This document shows, in pieces, positions 7,145-16,916 of a stretch of DNA of 64,000 bases. The stretch covers positions 2,170,001-2,234,000 of the forward strand of contig NZ_PHUJ01000003.1 in NCBI RefSeq assembly GCF_002813375.1. The letters run 5' to 3'. The notes below the pieces were generated by a model. That model was given only the letters and a program-made list of their open reading frames with translations, was not told the DNA's origin and did not search any database. Source of the DNA: Pseudonocardia alni (lineage in GTDB: Bacteria; Actinomycetota; Actinomycetes; Mycobacteriales; Pseudonocardiaceae). Position 1 is the stretch's first letter. Each line of letters begins with the position of its first letter. A program made the translations under genes and the position numbers.

Positions 7145-9714
7145 CCCGCCAGGACGATCCGCCCCAGCTCGACCGACGACGCCAGGTGCGGGTGGTGCGG
7201 CAGCACCCGCACCGTGTACCCGGTCAGCCCCGCGTGCGGCAGCGGCACGGCGACCTCCCAGGATCCGTCGCCGCGGTGCTCCATCGCGACGGTCACCGGG
7301 TCCGCCAGCTCGTCGGAGGAGTCGACCCGCCCAACGACGGCCTCGACCGTCACGTCCGACGGGTCCAGCCCGGCCAGGTCCACCCCCGCCCGGACGGTCA
7401 TGGGCGACCCCACGACCGGGGTGTCGGGCAGCCCGGACGCGTCGACACCGGTGATCCGGACGTGGTTCCACGCCTTGTTCAGCCGGGCCCGGAACTGCGC
7501 GATGTCGCGGGCGACGGCGTAGTCCGACGCGGCCGCGTCCGCGGCGGCGCGGGCCGCCGGGGTGTACCAGTCCTGCACGTACTCCCGCACCATCCGGGTG
7601 GCCTGCACCTTCGGCCGCAGGGTGGTGAGGGTGTGGCGGACCATCTCGACCCAGCGGTGCGGGACACCGTCGACGCGGTCGTAGAACGCCGGGCCGACCT
7701 GGGTGGCGATGAGCTCGTAGAGGGCGTTGGCCTCGAGGTCGTCGCGCCGGGTCGGGTCCTCGACGCCGTCGGCGGTGGGGATGGCCCAGCCGTTGGCGCC
7801 GTCGTAGAACTCGTCCCACCAGCCGTCGCGGATGGACAGGTTCAGCCCGCCGTTGAGCGCGGACTTCATGCCGGAGGTGCCGCAGGCCTCCAGCGGGCGC
7901 AGCGGGTTGTTCAGCCAGACGTCGCAGCCCCAGTAGAGGTAGCGGGCCATCGACATGTCGTAGTCGGGCAGGAAGACGATGCGGTGGCGCACGCCGGCGT
8001 CGTCGGCGAAGCGCACGATCTGCTGGATGAGCGCCTTGCCGCCGTCGTCGGCGGGGTGCGACTTCCCCGCGACGACGAGCTGCACCGGCCGGTGCGGGTC
8101 GAGCAGCAGGCTGCGGAGCCGGTCGGCGTCGCGCAGCATCAGCGTGAGCCGCTTGTAGGTCGGGACCCGGCGGGCGAAGCCGACCGTGAGCACGTCGCGG
8201 TCGAAGACGTGGTCGGTCCAGCCCAGCTCCGGCTCGGACGCACCCCGCTCCAGCCAGGCGGCGCGCACCCGGCGGCGGACCTCGTCGACCAGCCGGGACC
8301 GCAGCGTGTTGCGCAGGCCCCACACGTCGGCGTCGGACACCGCGGCGGTGCTGCTGCCGGGCTCCCCGAGCAGCTCGGTGACCTGGTGGGCCTCCCAGGT
8401 GGGGCCGTGCACGCCGTTGGTGACCGAGCCGATCGGCACCTCCTCGCGGTCGAACCCGGCCCACAGCCCGCCGAACATCTCCCGCGACACCGTCCCGTGC
8501 AGCCGGGAGACACCGTTGGCGCGCTGGGCCAGGCGCAGACCCATGTGCGCCATGTTGAACGTCTCCGGATCCTCCTCGGCGCCGAGCGCGAGGAGCCGGT
8601 CGGTCGGCAGGCCCGGCAGCAGCCGGTCGGTGAGGTAGTGCCGCACGAGGTCCAGGCCGAACCGGTCGATGCCGGCGGGCACCGGGGTGTGGGTGGTGAA
8701 CACCGTGCCCGCGCGGACGGCGGCGAGCGCCTCGTCGAAGTCCAGCCCGCCGGACGACGCGGACGCCGTCGCCGGTCCCGCGCCGTTGGACGACACCGCC
8801 GAGCCGGTGCACAGCTCGCGGATCCGCTCGCAGCCGAGGAACCCGGCGTGGCCCTCGTTGGTGTGGAAGACCTCCGGCGTCGGGTGCCCGGTGAGCCGGC
8901 AGAACGCGCGGACCGCGCGGACCCCGCCGACACCGATCAGGATCTCCTGCTGGATGCGGTGGTTCTGGTCGCCGCCGTAGAGCCGGTCGGTGACCCCGCG
9001 CAGGTCGGCCCCGCCGTCGGAGCCGGCGTTCTCCTCGATGTCGGTGTCGAGCAGCAGCAGCGGGACCCGCCCGACCGCGGCCTGCCAGATCCGCGCGTGC
9101 AGCGTGCGGTCCCCCGGCATCGCGACCTCGACGAGCTCCGGCGCGCCGGAGGCGTCGGTGAGCAGCTGCAGCGGCAACCCCTGTGGGTCGATCGCCGGAT
9201 AGTGCTCGAGCTGCCAGCCGTCGAGCGACAGGGACTGACGGAAGTACCCCGACCGGTACAGCAGCCCCACCGCGACGAGCGGAACGCCCAGGTCCGAGGC
9301 GGCCTTCAGGTGGTCGCCGGCGAGCACGCCGAGACCGCCGGAGTAGTTGGGCAGCACCTCCGAGACGCCGAACTCCATCGAGAAGTACGCGACGGCCGAC
9401 GGCCGGCCCGCGCCGTCGGCCTCGTCGTACCAGCGCGGCTCGGACAGGTAGGCCTCCAGCTCCGCGGCCCGCTCGGCGACCTCGGCGGCGACCGCGTCGT
9501 CCGCGGCGAGCTCGGCCAGCCGACCGGTGGGGATCTCGCCGAGCAGGCGGACCGGGTCCTGCCCGCTGGCGTCCCAGGCGTCGGGGTCCAGGGAGGCGAA
9601 CAGGTCCCGGGTCGGCGCGTGCCAGGTCCACCGCAGGTTCGTCGCCAGTGTCTGCAGCGGCGCGAGCGGAGCGGGGAGCTGGGCACGGACGGTGAAACGA
9701 CGGAGGGCTCTCAC
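7141..9714 (-). CDS. glgP: Alpha-glucan phosphorylase
   Basis: This 857-residue enzyme would release glucose-1-phosphate from alpha-1,4-glucan using phosphate and pyridoxal phosphate. The N-terminus LRRFTVRAQLPAPLAPLQTL and the segment SNYSGGLGVLAGDHLKAAS-like (seen here as NYSGGLGVLAGDHLK) mark the actinobacterial GlgP family that is longer and more distant than the E. coli type. The cofactor lysine lies near residue 617 in EACGTSGMKSALNGG. The GTG at 9714 fits the family start and has TACCCT 7 nt upstream. It diverges from glgE and converges on the secreted-protein gene. In mycobacteria the orthologue also sits beside glgE and glgB. Confidence 0.92.
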   Translation of the reverse strand: MRALRRFTVRAQLPAPLAPLQTLATNLRWTWHAPTRDLFASLDPDAWDASGQDPVRLLGEIPTGRLAELAADDAVAAEVAERAAELEAYLSEPRWYDEADGAGRPSAVAYFSMEFGVSEVLPNYSGGLGVLAGDHLKAASDLGVPLVAVGLLYRSGYFRQSLSLDGWQLEHYPAIDPQGLPLQLLTDASGAPELVEVAMPGDRTLHARIWQAAVGRVPLLLLDTDIEENAGSDGGADLRGVTDRLYGGDQNHRIQQEILIGVGGVRAVRAFCRLTGHPTPEVFHTNEGHAGFLGCERIRELCTGSAVSSNGAGPATASASSGGLDFDEALAAVRAGTVFTTHTPVPAGIDRFGLDLVRHYLTDRLLPGLPTDRLLALGAEEDPETFNMAHMGLRLAQRANGVSRLHGTVSREMFGGLWAGFDREEVPIGSVTNGVHGPTWEAHQVTELLGEPGSSTAAVSDADVWGLRNTLRSRLVDEVRRRVRAAWLERGASEPELGWTDHVFDRDVLTVGFARRVPTYKRLTLMLRDADRLRSLLLDPHRPVQLVVAGKSHPADDGGKALIQQIVRFADDAGVRHRIVFLPDYDMSMARYLYWGCDVWLNNPLRPLEACGTSGMKSALNGGLNLSIRDGWWDEFYDGANGWAIPTADGVEDPTRRDDLEANALYELIATQVGPAFYDRVDGVPHRWVEMVRHTLTTLRPKVQATRMVREYVQDWYTPAARAAADAAASDYAVARDIAQFRARLNKAWNHVRITGVDASGLPDTPVVGSPMTVRAGVDLAGLDPSDVTVEAVVGRVDSSDELADPVTVAMEHRGDGSWEVAVPLPHAGLTGYTVRVLPHHPHLASSVELGRIVLAG

Positions 9715-9971
9715 GGCCGCGAGGGTAGCCGGGAACACCGACACGCACGCGGTGTCCCGCCCGGCCGGGACGGGGTCCCACCGGTAGGGTCGCACTGCCG
9801 CGGGATCAGTGGGTCCGTGCACGTCGAATCGGTTCCGTCCACATCCGTTCCGATCCGTTCACGCCGATGGTCCCGCGGGTGTGGCGACAGGTGACGTGGC
9901 GGCGTCAGACTGACCGTCTCGACTCTGGTGGGACTTCTACCGACGGTGACAATTTCCTGGGGGTGCAGCCG
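9715..9971. promoter_or_regulatory. Divergent glgP-glgE control region with repeated ATCSGTTC
   Basis: This 257-bp gap separates the divergent glgP and glgE starts. It holds three direct copies of ATC(C/G)GTTC at 9828, 9843 and 9853. Two are exactly 10 bp apart, so they would lie on the same face of the helix. A ribosome binding site (GGGGG) precedes the glgE ATG. I see no open frame of coding quality here. Confidence 0.4.
9722..9727 (-). promoter_or_regulatory. -10 hexamer TACCCT for glgP
   Basis: TACCCT is 7 nt before the GTG at 9714 and no ribosome binding site intervenes, so glgP is probably leaderless. Confidence 0.45.
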
Positions 9972-11963
9972 ATGACCGGTCGGCTCGGAATCGACGACGT
10001 GACCCCGTTCGTGGAGAGCGGAGACCCGGCCAAGGCCGTGGTCGGCGAGGTCGTCCCGATCCGGGCGACCGTGTGGCGGGAGGGACACGACGCCGTCGCG
10101 GCGAACGTCGTGTTCACCCCGCTGTCGGCCGACGGGACGCCGGGCGACGCGCAGTACGTGCGGATGCAGCCCGACGGGGTGGGCACCGACCGCTTCGTGG
10201 CCTGGGTCCGCCCCGACGCCGAGGGTCGCTGGACCTTCCGCGTCGACGCGTGGAGCGACCCGTGGGCGACCTGGCGCTCGGGTGTGGAGAAGAAGATCGC
10301 CGCGGGCCAGACGGCCGAGGAGCTGGCCAACGACCTCGAGGTCGGCGCCCGGCTGCTCGCCAGGGTCGGGCGTCGCCCGGCCGAGAAGGACAGCCGCGAC
10401 CTGCTGCTCGGTGCCGCGAACACGCTGCGGGACACCGCGCTGCCGCTGCGCGCGCGGGTCGCCCCCGCCCTGTTCGACGCCGTCGTCGCGATCATGACCG
10501 AGCGCCCGGTCCGGGAGCTCATCACCCGCGGCCCGGAGCGGACGATCTTCGTCGACCGGCCCCGCGCGCTCTACGGCTCCTGGTACGAGTTCTTCCCGCG
10601 CTCCACCGGCGGGCGGGACGAGACCGGCCGGCCGGTGCACGGCACGTTCGCGACGTCGTCGAAGGAGCTCGACCGCGTCGCGCGGATGGGCTTCGACGTC
10701 GTCTACCTGCCGCCGATCCACCCGGTCGGCACGGTGCACCGCAAGGGCCGCAACAACTCCACCCACGCCGAGCCGGGCGACGTCGGTTCCCCGTGGGCGA
10801 TCGGCTCGGCCGCGGGCGGGCACGACGCGATCGACCCCGAGCTGGGCGACTTCGACGACTTCGACGCGTTCGTCGCGCGGGCGAACGAGCTGGGCATGGA
10901 GGTCGCGCTCGACCTGGCGCTGCAGTGCGCCCCGGACCACCCGTGGGTCACCGAGCACCCGGAGTGGTTCACCGTCCGCCCGGACGGCACCATCGCCTAC
11001 GCGGAGAACCCGCCGAAGCGCTACCAGGACATCTACCCGCTGAACTTCGACCGCGACCCGGCGGGCATCTACGCCGAGTGCCTGCGCGTGGTGCTGAAGT
11101 GGGTCGAGCACGGGGTGACGATCTTCCGCGTCGACAACCCGCACACCAAGCCGCCGAACTTCTGGCACTGGCTGATCTGGGAGGTCAAGCGGACCCACCC
11201 GGAGGTGCTGTTCCTGGCCGAGGCGTTCACCCGCCCGGCCCGGCTGTTCGGGCTCGCGCGGCTGGGCTTCACCCAGTCCTACACGTACTTCACGTGGCGG
11301 ACGGAGAAGGAGGAGCTCGCCGACTTCGCGACGATGCACGCCGAGCACGCCGACGAGTGCCGTCCGAACCTGTTCACCAACACCCCGGACATCCTGCACG
11401 AGTCGCTGCAGACCGGCGGCCCGGCGATGTTCGCGATCCGGGCGACCCTGGCCGCGACGATGGCGCCGACCTGGGGCGTCTACTCCGGCTTCGAGCTCTA
11501 CGAGGGCACGCCGGTCAAGCCGGGCAGCGAGGAGTACCTCGACTCGGAGAAGTACGAGCTGCGGCCGCGGGACTTCGAGTCCGCCCTGAACCAGGGGCGC
11601 TCGCTGGAGCCGTACCTGACCCGGCTCAACGAGATCCGCCGCGCGCACCCGGCGCTGCAGCAGCTGCGCGAGATCCACTTCCACGAGGTGGACAACGAGC
11701 ACATCATCGCCTTCTCCAAGGTGGACCCGTCCACCGGCGACCAGGTGCTCGTGGTGTGCACGCTGGACTCGCACGCGCCGCAGCAGGGCACCCTCAAGCT
11801 GGACATGCCGGCGCTGGGGCTGCGGTACACCGACGTCGTCGAGGTGCACGACGAGGTGTCGGGCGAGACCTACCGCTGGGGCGAGTACAACTTCGTGCGG
11901 CTGGTCCCGACCGACCACGTCGCGCACGTGATCACGCTGCCCGCGCAGGCCCCGCTGCTCTGA
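9972..11963 (+). CDS. glgE: Alpha-1,4-glucan:maltose-1-phosphate maltosyltransferase GlgE
   Basis: This 663-residue GH13_3 enzyme transfers maltosyl units from maltose-1-phosphate to the non-reducing ends of alpha-glucan, the last step of the GlgE pathway. The nucleophile Asp is near residue 388 in FRVDNPHTK. The acid/base Glu is near 417 in FLAEAFTRP, and [20 protein letters not shown] is a family hallmark. Spacing matches the streptomycete enzyme with an offset of about six residues. I chose the ATG at 9972 because GGGGG lies upstream at a suitable distance; the GTG at 9963 would add three residues. Maltokinase, a TreS-like gene and glgB nearby supply the rest of the route. Confidence 0.95.
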   Translation: MTGRLGIDDVTPFVESGDPAKAVVGEVVPIRATVWREGHDAVAANVVFTPLSADGTPGDAQYVRMQPDGVGTDRFVAWVRPDAEGRWTFRVDAWSDPWATWRSGVEKKIAAGQTAEELANDLEVGARLLARVGRRPAEKDSRDLLLGAANTLRDTALPLRARVAPALFDAVVAIMTERPVRELITRGPERTIFVDRPRALYGSWYEFFPRSTGGRDETGRPVHGTFATSSKELDRVARMGFDVVYLPPIHPVGTVHRKGRNNSTHAEPGDVGSPWAIGSAAGGHDAIDPELGDFDDFDAFVARANELGMEVALDLALQCAPDHPWVTEHPEWFTVRPDGTIAYAENPPKRYQDIYPLNFDRDPAGIYAECLRVVLKWVEHGVTIFRVDNPHTKPPNFWHWLIWEVKRTHPEVLFLAEAFTRPARLFGLARLGFTQSYTYFTWRTEKEELADFATMHAEHADECRPNLFTNTPDILHESLQTGGPAMFAIRATLAATMAPTWGVYSGFELYEGTPVKPGSEEYLDSEKYELRPRDFESALNQGRSLEPYLTRLNEIRRAHPALQQLREIHFHEVDNEHIIAFSKVDPSTGDQVLVVCTLDSHAPQQGTLKLDMPALGLRYTDVVEVHDEVSGETYRWGEYNFVRLVPTDHVAHVITLPAQAPLL

Positions 11964-11970
11964 CCCGCCC

Positions 11971-12020
11971 CGTCCGCCGCCGTCCACACCCGTCGCGACG
12001 GGTGTGGACGGCGGCGGACG
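11971..12020. terminator. Perfect 25-bp inverted repeat, bidirectional terminator
   Basis: Positions 11971-11995 and 11996-12020 are exact reverse complements with no unpaired spacer. The element lies 7 nt after the glgE stop and 11 nt after the convergent TreS-like stop. There is no T tract, as is common in actinomycetes. Confidence 0.85.
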
Positions 12021-12031
12021 GGTGTGGGCGC

Positions 12032-14350
12032 TCAGTCCTCGTCGGCGTCGTCCGCCGGGGGCTCCAGGACCACGGCGGTCGCCCGGAACGGGGCCATCCC
12101 GATCCGGAACCCGTTGAGGTCGTCGACGGTGCCGACGGTCTCGCCGGAGAACAGGTCGGTGACCGTCGCTCCCGGCGCCAGGTGCTCGGACCGCACGAAC
12201 GCGTCCACCTGCTCGTCGGCGAAGTTCAGGACGGTCACGCTGGTCCGGTCGTCGTCGAGCAGGTGCACCATCACCAGCAGGCCGCGGTGCGACACGTCCG
12301 GCACGTCGACCTGGCGGGCCGTCGCCACCCCGGAGCGCTTGCGCACGGCCAGGATCGCCTGCATCTGGCGGACGAAGCTGGTCTCCTCGGTCAGCTGGTC
12401 GGGCAGCGACCCGTAGAGGCTGCGCCCGCGGGGCATGCCCGACGAGGACCTCTCGGCGTCCGGCCGGTGCCCCATCAGATCGTGCGCCGGCCGCGAGATC
12501 CACCGGGTGTCCCCGGAGTTCAGCAGGTCCGAGACCGAGTCCGGCGGCAGCGTCAGCATGCCGAGCAGGTCCCAGCCCGACAGCGCGAACACCCCGGGCT
12601 GGAAGGCGTTGAACATGACCAGCAGCAGGTGCACCCGCCGGATGCGCTCGACATCGTCGGGGCCGATGTCGTCGAGCGCGGAGATGCCGAGCGAGGCGGC
12701 GATGACGGTCGCGGTGGTGCAGGCGATCCCGTTCGTCGTGAAGATCAGGTTGTAGGGCGCGTCCGGTCCGGTGAGGACGTCGCACAGGTCGCGGCGGATC
12801 GTGTCGGCCAGATCCCCGCCGCGCATGTCCTCGCCGCGGAAGTGGAAGAGCTCGTCGGTGTGGCCCGCGGTCCAGTGCACGAGCTCGTAGGTCAGCTCGT
12901 CGTGGTTCTGCAGCGCGTGCACCAGCGACGCCGGGTCGACGCCCAGATCCAGCGCGGTGCGCAGGGTCAGCCGCAGGAACTCGGTGTCCGAGGTCGCGAG
13001 CGCGTGGTGGTAGGCGGGGCGGTTGATGAAGTCGTACGACAGGTCCGCGCCCGCCTCGGAGGTGACCTTGATGTCGTCGACGGTCAGGTTCAGCTCCTGG
13101 AAGGTGAACCCGCCGACCTTGCGCACCATGCTCGCGATGAGGTGGTTCGCGGCCTCCGACAACGGGTGCCCCTCGGACCAGCCGGGGTTCCCGGAGCCCG
13201 CCTTCTCCACGCCGAGGAAGCCGTTCGCGTCCAGGCGCAGCGCACCCGAGCCGAGGTCGGCCAGCGAGTGCAGGGCATCGCCGATGACCATCCGCATGCC
13301 CGCGAAGGTCGGGTCCAGCCAGTTGACCGACGGCTGGCCGTCCTTGAAGTAGTGCAGGTACACCCAGCGCCGCACGACGCCGTCGACGCCGGTGACCTCG
13401 CCGGTCGCCGACCAGTTGGTCTCCTTCACGCCCTCGCGGTAGAAGATGACCCGCTGCAGCCGGCCGACGATGTAGCCCGCCTTCTCCAGGGCCTCCTCGG
13501 TCGCGGCGTCGAGGTTGGCCGAGTCCTTCCCCGGCGGCACGTCCGGCAGCATCCCCCAGTCGGACTGCTCGATCTCGACCATGTGGTAGATGCCCGGATA
13601 GTCGCCGTAGGCGAGCTCGGCGAGCCGGAAGTCCGGACCCTTGCCGGTGTGGCCGGGGACGATGTCGTCGATGATCGTGCCGCCGTGCCAGGTGGCGGTC
13701 GCGCACATCGCGCGGAACTCGTCCTCGGTGCCGAAGGCCGGGTCGAGCTCGTTGGAGATGCGGTCGAAGTGGCCGTCGACGCTCGGGGTGGGCTGCCAGC
13801 CCGAGAGTCCGCCCGCCTTCTTCACCGGCCCGGTGTGGACGCCCTCGATGCCGATCGTCTCGAACGCCTGCCACAGCTCCTCGTTGCCCAGCGCCGCCAG
13901 GAACGACTCACCGGAGGCGGTGATCAGCGAGATCGGGTAGGCGGTGAACCACACCGACGCCGTCTCGACCGCGTGCCGCGGGCCGGGGCTGGCGTAGGGG
14001 TTCTGCCACATCGAGCCCTGCCCGGAGAACTGGCGGGCCAGCTCGTCGGCGTGGCCGAGCATCGACTGGGACAGCAGCCACGACACGTAGACCGGGTTCT
14101 CCCCCGATGCCGGGCCGTCCTGTGCCACCGACCGGCGCCGCACCGTGGACCGCACCCGGGCGCGGTGACGCAGCGTGCGCGGACGCGCCTCGTGGTAGTA
14201 CTCGGCGAAGTTCACGTCCGGTGGCTCCGGGACGTGCTCGGCCTCGGCGGGCACCGGTTCGACGGCGGCGAGCGGATCGGCCGGTGCGATCCGGGCCTGG
14301 GTCTCCGGGATCGTCGGGGGGATGTCGGCCTTCGGCTCTCGCTCGGTCAC
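12032..14350 (-). CDS. GH13 alpha-amylase-family protein, divergent trehalose synthase-like
   Basis: This 772-residue GH13 protein carries all three catalytic positions: Asp near 374 in ALRLDANGF, Glu near 419 in FTFQELNLT, and Asp near 484 in LQNHDELTY. The first 85 residues are Pro/Ala/Glu-rich and probably disordered. The body differs from the common ~600-residue TreS, lacking its usual RLDAVPYL-type nucleophile motif. It resembles a separate actinobacterial group often labelled trehalose synthase (possibly GH13_33). Trehalose-maltose interconversion would feed the adjacent maltokinase, and that context is my main reason for the call. The GTG at 14350 has GGAGGA upstream. It diverges from the maltokinase gene and converges on glgE. 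Confidence 0.65.
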   Translation of the reverse strand: MTEREPKADIPPTIPETQARIAPADPLAAVEPVPAEAEHVPEPPDVNFAEYYHEARPRTLRHRARVRSTVRRRSVAQDGPASGENPVYVSWLLSQSMLGHADELARQFSGQGSMWQNPYASPGPRHAVETASVWFTAYPISLITASGESFLAALGNEELWQAFETIGIEGVHTGPVKKAGGLSGWQPTPSVDGHFDRISNELDPAFGTEDEFRAMCATATWHGGTIIDDIVPGHTGKGPDFRLAELAYGDYPGIYHMVEIEQSDWGMLPDVPPGKDSANLDAATEEALEKAGYIVGRLQRVIFYREGVKETNWSATGEVTGVDGVVRRWVYLHYFKDGQPSVNWLDPTFAGMRMVIGDALHSLADLGSGALRLDANGFLGVEKAGSGNPGWSEGHPLSEAANHLIASMVRKVGGFTFQELNLTVDDIKVTSEAGADLSYDFINRPAYHHALATSDTEFLRLTLRTALDLGVDPASLVHALQNHDELTYELVHWTAGHTDELFHFRGEDMRGGDLADTIRRDLCDVLTGPDAPYNLIFTTNGIACTTATVIAASLGISALDDIGPDDVERIRRVHLLLVMFNAFQPGVFALSGWDLLGMLTLPPDSVSDLLNSGDTRWISRPAHDLMGHRPDAERSSSGMPRGRSLYGSLPDQLTEETSFVRQMQAILAVRKRSGVATARQVDVPDVSHRGLLVMVHLLDDDRTSVTVLNFADEQVDAFVRSEHLAPGATVTDLFSGETVGTVDDLNGFRIGMAPFRATAVVLEPPADDADED

Positions 14351-14744
14351 GCCGCCGGTCCTCCGGTCGCTGTGGGGGGCAGGTCAGGGCAGGTTCTGGG
14401 CATGTCCGGCCCACGGTGCGCCCTGCGACGGCGATCCGCACGCGGGCGCGTGCGCACCGTCGCGGGGTACCCGCGGGCACCGCGTCCAGTATGGGTTTCC
14501 CGGCACGGGGATGCCGGACAGAGGCGTGATCACCGCCCGTGACCAACGGGTGGTCGATCCGACACGGACAGTACCGCCCACCCGACCTCCTGACCCGGCC
14601 GGGTCGGCCTGTCCCGGTTAGGGTTTTCGCCTGCGGGCCCGGGTGGCGCCGACCGGTACCCCGACGTGGTGCGGGCGGTGGCCGCGACCGGTCCGCGGTG
14701 GTGTTCACAGGCCGGGCGGACGCCCGGCAGGAGGGGGACGACGC

Positions 14745-16100
14745 GTGCGGCCGACCGGAGCTTCCGAGGACCTGACGGCGCTCCCGGGCCTGTTGCGCGA
14801 CTGGCTGCCCGGGCGTCGCTGGTTCGCCGAGAAGGGGCGTCCGCTGACCGGCGTCGCCGTCGCGTCACGGCACCCGCTGCCCGCCGCCGAGGGTGTCACC
14901 GGGCTCGAGGTGCTGATCCTCGCGGTGTCCTTCGCCGACGGTCCGGACCGGCACTACCAGCTGCTCCTGGCCCGCGCCCCGCACGCCCCGGCCGGGGCCG
15001 CCCCGATCGGCGACCACGACGGGCAGGTCCTCTACGACGGCCTGCACGACGGGCGCGTCACCGCGCTGCTGCTGCGGCTGATCGCCGAGGGCGCGACCGT
15101 CGATGACCTGTCGTTCGTGCCCGAGCCGGGCGCAGACCTGCCGCTGACCGAGACCGGCCGCGTCGTCGACGCCGAGCAGTCCAACACCTCCGTCCGCTGG
15201 GGCGAGCGCTCCATCCTCAAGGTCTACCGGCGCCTGTCCCCCGGTCTGAACCCCGATCTGGAGCTGCACCGGGCGCTGCGCGCGGCCGGGTCGACGTCGG
15301 TCGCGGCGCTGCAGGGCGGGATCGAGGGTGTCCTCGACGGCGAGCCCGCCACCTTCGCGCTGCTGCAGGAGTTCGCGGCCGGCTCGCACGACGGCTGGGA
15401 GCGGGCCACCGCGGCGGTCCGCGACCGGACCGACTTCACCGGCGACGCCCGCGCGCTCGGTGAGGCGCTCGCCGACGTGCACGTCGCGCTGCGCGCCGAG
15501 CTCGGCACCTCCGAGGCCGACCCGCGTGAGCTGGCGGCGTACTGGACCCGGCGGTGCGCCGAGGTCGCCGACCAGGTGCCGGTGCTCGCCCCGCACGTGC
15601 CCGCGATCTGCGCCGTCTACGACGAGGTGGCCGCGCTGGGCGCGCCCGTCGTCGTGCAGCGGGTGCACGGCGATCTGCACCTCGGGCAGACGCTGCGCCG
15701 CCCGGACGGGCGTTGGCTGGTCATCGACTTCGAGGGCGAGCCGGCCGCCTCCCCCGAGGAGCGGCGCGCGCCGGACTCCGCGGTGCGCGACGTCGTCGGG
15801 ATGCTGTTCTCCTTCGACTACGCCGCCTTCCACCACCTGCTGACCCGGTCCGACACGCCCGGGGCAGGTCTCGGTTCGGACACCACCGAGGCACGCCTCG
15901 CTCACGACTGGTCGGCCGCGAACCGTGACGCGTTCTGCGCCGGCTACGCCGCCCGCGCCGGTGAGGACCCGCGCGTGCACGCCGCGCTGCTGCGCGCTTA
16001 CGAGCTGGACAAGGCCGTCTACCAGGTGCTCTACGAGACCCGCAGCCGTCCGTCCTGGCTGCCGATCCCGCTCACCGCGATCGCGCGCGGCACCGCTTAG
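14745..16100 (+). CDS. mak: Maltokinase (Pep2/Mak)
   Basis: This 451-residue cytoplasmic kinase would phosphorylate maltose to maltose-1-phosphate, the donor for GlgE. The eukaryotic-like kinase fold shows VQRVHGDLHLGQTL (catalytic loop) and WLVIDFEGEPAASPEERRAPDSAVRDVVGML. The latter holds the metal-binding Asp and the Arg/Ser segment typical of maltokinases. The N-terminal cap begins LPGLLRDWLPGRRWFAEKGRP. The GTG at 14745 follows AGGAGGGGG at good spacing and gives the usual family length. Unlike many actinomycetes, treS and pep2 are not fused here, and the neighbouring TreS-like gene is on the opposite strand. Confidence 0.92.
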   Translation: MRPTGASEDLTALPGLLRDWLPGRRWFAEKGRPLTGVAVASRHPLPAAEGVTGLEVLILAVSFADGPDRHYQLLLARAPHAPAGAAPIGDHDGQVLYDGLHDGRVTALLLRLIAEGATVDDLSFVPEPGADLPLTETGRVVDAEQSNTSVRWGERSILKVYRRLSPGLNPDLELHRALRAAGSTSVAALQGGIEGVLDGEPATFALLQEFAAGSHDGWERATAAVRDRTDFTGDARALGEALADVHVALRAELGTSEADPRELAAYWTRRCAEVADQVPVLAPHVPAICAVYDEVAALGAPVVVQRVHGDLHLGQTLRRPDGRWLVIDFEGEPAASPEERRAPDSAVRDVVGMLFSFDYAAFHHLLTRSDTPGAGLGSDTTEARLAHDWSAANRDAFCAGYAARAGEDPRVHAALLRAYELDKAVYQVLYETRSRPSWLPIPLTAIARGTA

Positions 16101-16230
16101 CACGTCCGGGCCGTCGGCGACACCCGGTGGTCACCGGACCTTCCCGCCGACGACGCCGGGGCGACGCCCGACTCCCCGGGCGGCCCGGCGCGGGATCGTG
16201 GAATCCTCCCCGACCAGGAGGACACCCACC

Positions 16231-16272
16231 GTGAGACGACCACCCCCCACCCGGCCCGAGGACCTCTCGTGA
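16231..16272 (+). CDS. Putative 13-residue proline-rich leader peptide
   Basis: A GTG at 16231 follows a strong ribosome binding site (AGGAGGAC, 16216-16223). It opens a 13-codon frame, MRRPPPTRPEDLS, whose TGA overlaps the GTG start of the DedA-like gene. A Pro-Pro-Pro triplet can stall ribosomes and demands elongation factor P. The arrangement looks like a coupled leader peptide controlling the DedA operon. This is inference from layout only; it could also be a chance frame. Confidence 0.4.
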   Translation: MRRPPPTRPEDLS

Positions 16273-16916
16273 CCCCGGCCGGTCTGCTCGGTGCGGACGG
16301 TCTGGACGGCGTCCTGGGCCTCGTCCAGCGCCCCGACGGGCCCACGCTCGGCGTGACGCTGGCCGTGCTCTTCCTCGGTGTGCTGGTGGAGGGGCCGGTC
16401 GTCAGCGTCGTCGCCGGCTCACTCGCGGGCGCCGGGCTGCTCGACTGGTGGGTGGTGTGGCTGGTGGCGTTCGCCGCCGACGTCGTCGCCGACACCGCCT
16501 TCTACGTCCTCGGCCGCGGCGGGCGCCGCCCGGCCATCGCTCCGCTGCTGGTCCGGCTGGGTCTGACCGAGCGTCGCTGGGACACACTGCGCGCGAAGGT
16601 GGGGGGCCGTCCGGGCCGGTTGGTGCTGGGCGCGAAACTGGTGGACGTCGGCGCGATCCCCGCGTTCCTGGCCATCGGCCTGGCCGGGGTGTCGTACCGG
16701 CGATTCGTGGCCTGGGTGGTCCCGCTGACGGCGGTGCGTTCGGCACTGCTGGTCGGGATCGGCTGGGTGGTCGGGGGCCGGTTCGCCGCGGAGCTGGCCG
16801 ACCGGCCGTGGATCATCGTGGCGGTGGGGCTGGGCGTGGGCCTGGTGCTCGTGGCCGGGCGCGCGCTGTGGGTGCGTGCCAGGACCTCGCGGAAGGAGAA
16901 CGTGTGCGCGTCCTGA
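16269..16916 (+). CDS. DedA-family (SNARE-associated/VTT) membrane protein
   Basis: This 215-residue integral membrane protein has about five hydrophobic segments. It also has DedA landmarks: an acidic residue in the re-entrant region (LGVLVEGPVVSVVAGSLAGAG), ADVVADTAFYVLGRGGRR, and a Gly/Arg-containing second half. Family members are linked to flipping of lipid carriers and proton-dependent membrane homeostasis. The GTG at 16269 has GAGGA about 7 nt upstream and overlaps the stop of a short upstream peptide. Its 3' end overlaps the next glycosyltransferase gene by 13 nt, so it is the first cistron of a four-gene, tightly coupled operon. Confidence 0.8.
   Translation: MTPAGLLGADGLDGVLGLVQRPDGPTLGVTLAVLFLGVLVEGPVVSVVAGSLAGAGLLDWWVVWLVAFAADVVADTAFYVLGRGGRRPAIAPLLVRLGLTERRWDTLRAKVGGRPGRLVLGAKLVDVGAIPAFLAIGLAGVSYRRFVAWVVPLTAVRSALLVGIGWVVGGRFAAELADRPWIIVAVGLGVGLVLVAGRALWVRARTSRKENVCAS

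Noticed and set aside
7181..9894. Very long plus-strand open frame opposite glgP
   Set aside because: It is a GC-driven antisense shadow; composition is Arg/Val/Gly-biased, no domains are seen, and glgP on the other strand has full catalytic motifs.
10073..14542. A 1489-codon plus-strand frame across glgE and the TreS-like gene
   Set aside because: It crosses two well-supported genes and a terminator, and its sequence is Arg/Ala-rich without any domain. Long spurious frames are normal at this GC content.
16097..16230. Possible small RNA or riboswitch upstream of dedA
   Set aside because: Short GC-rich inverted repeats occur, but nothing matches a riboswitch or structured RNA that I know; only the leader peptide is kept.
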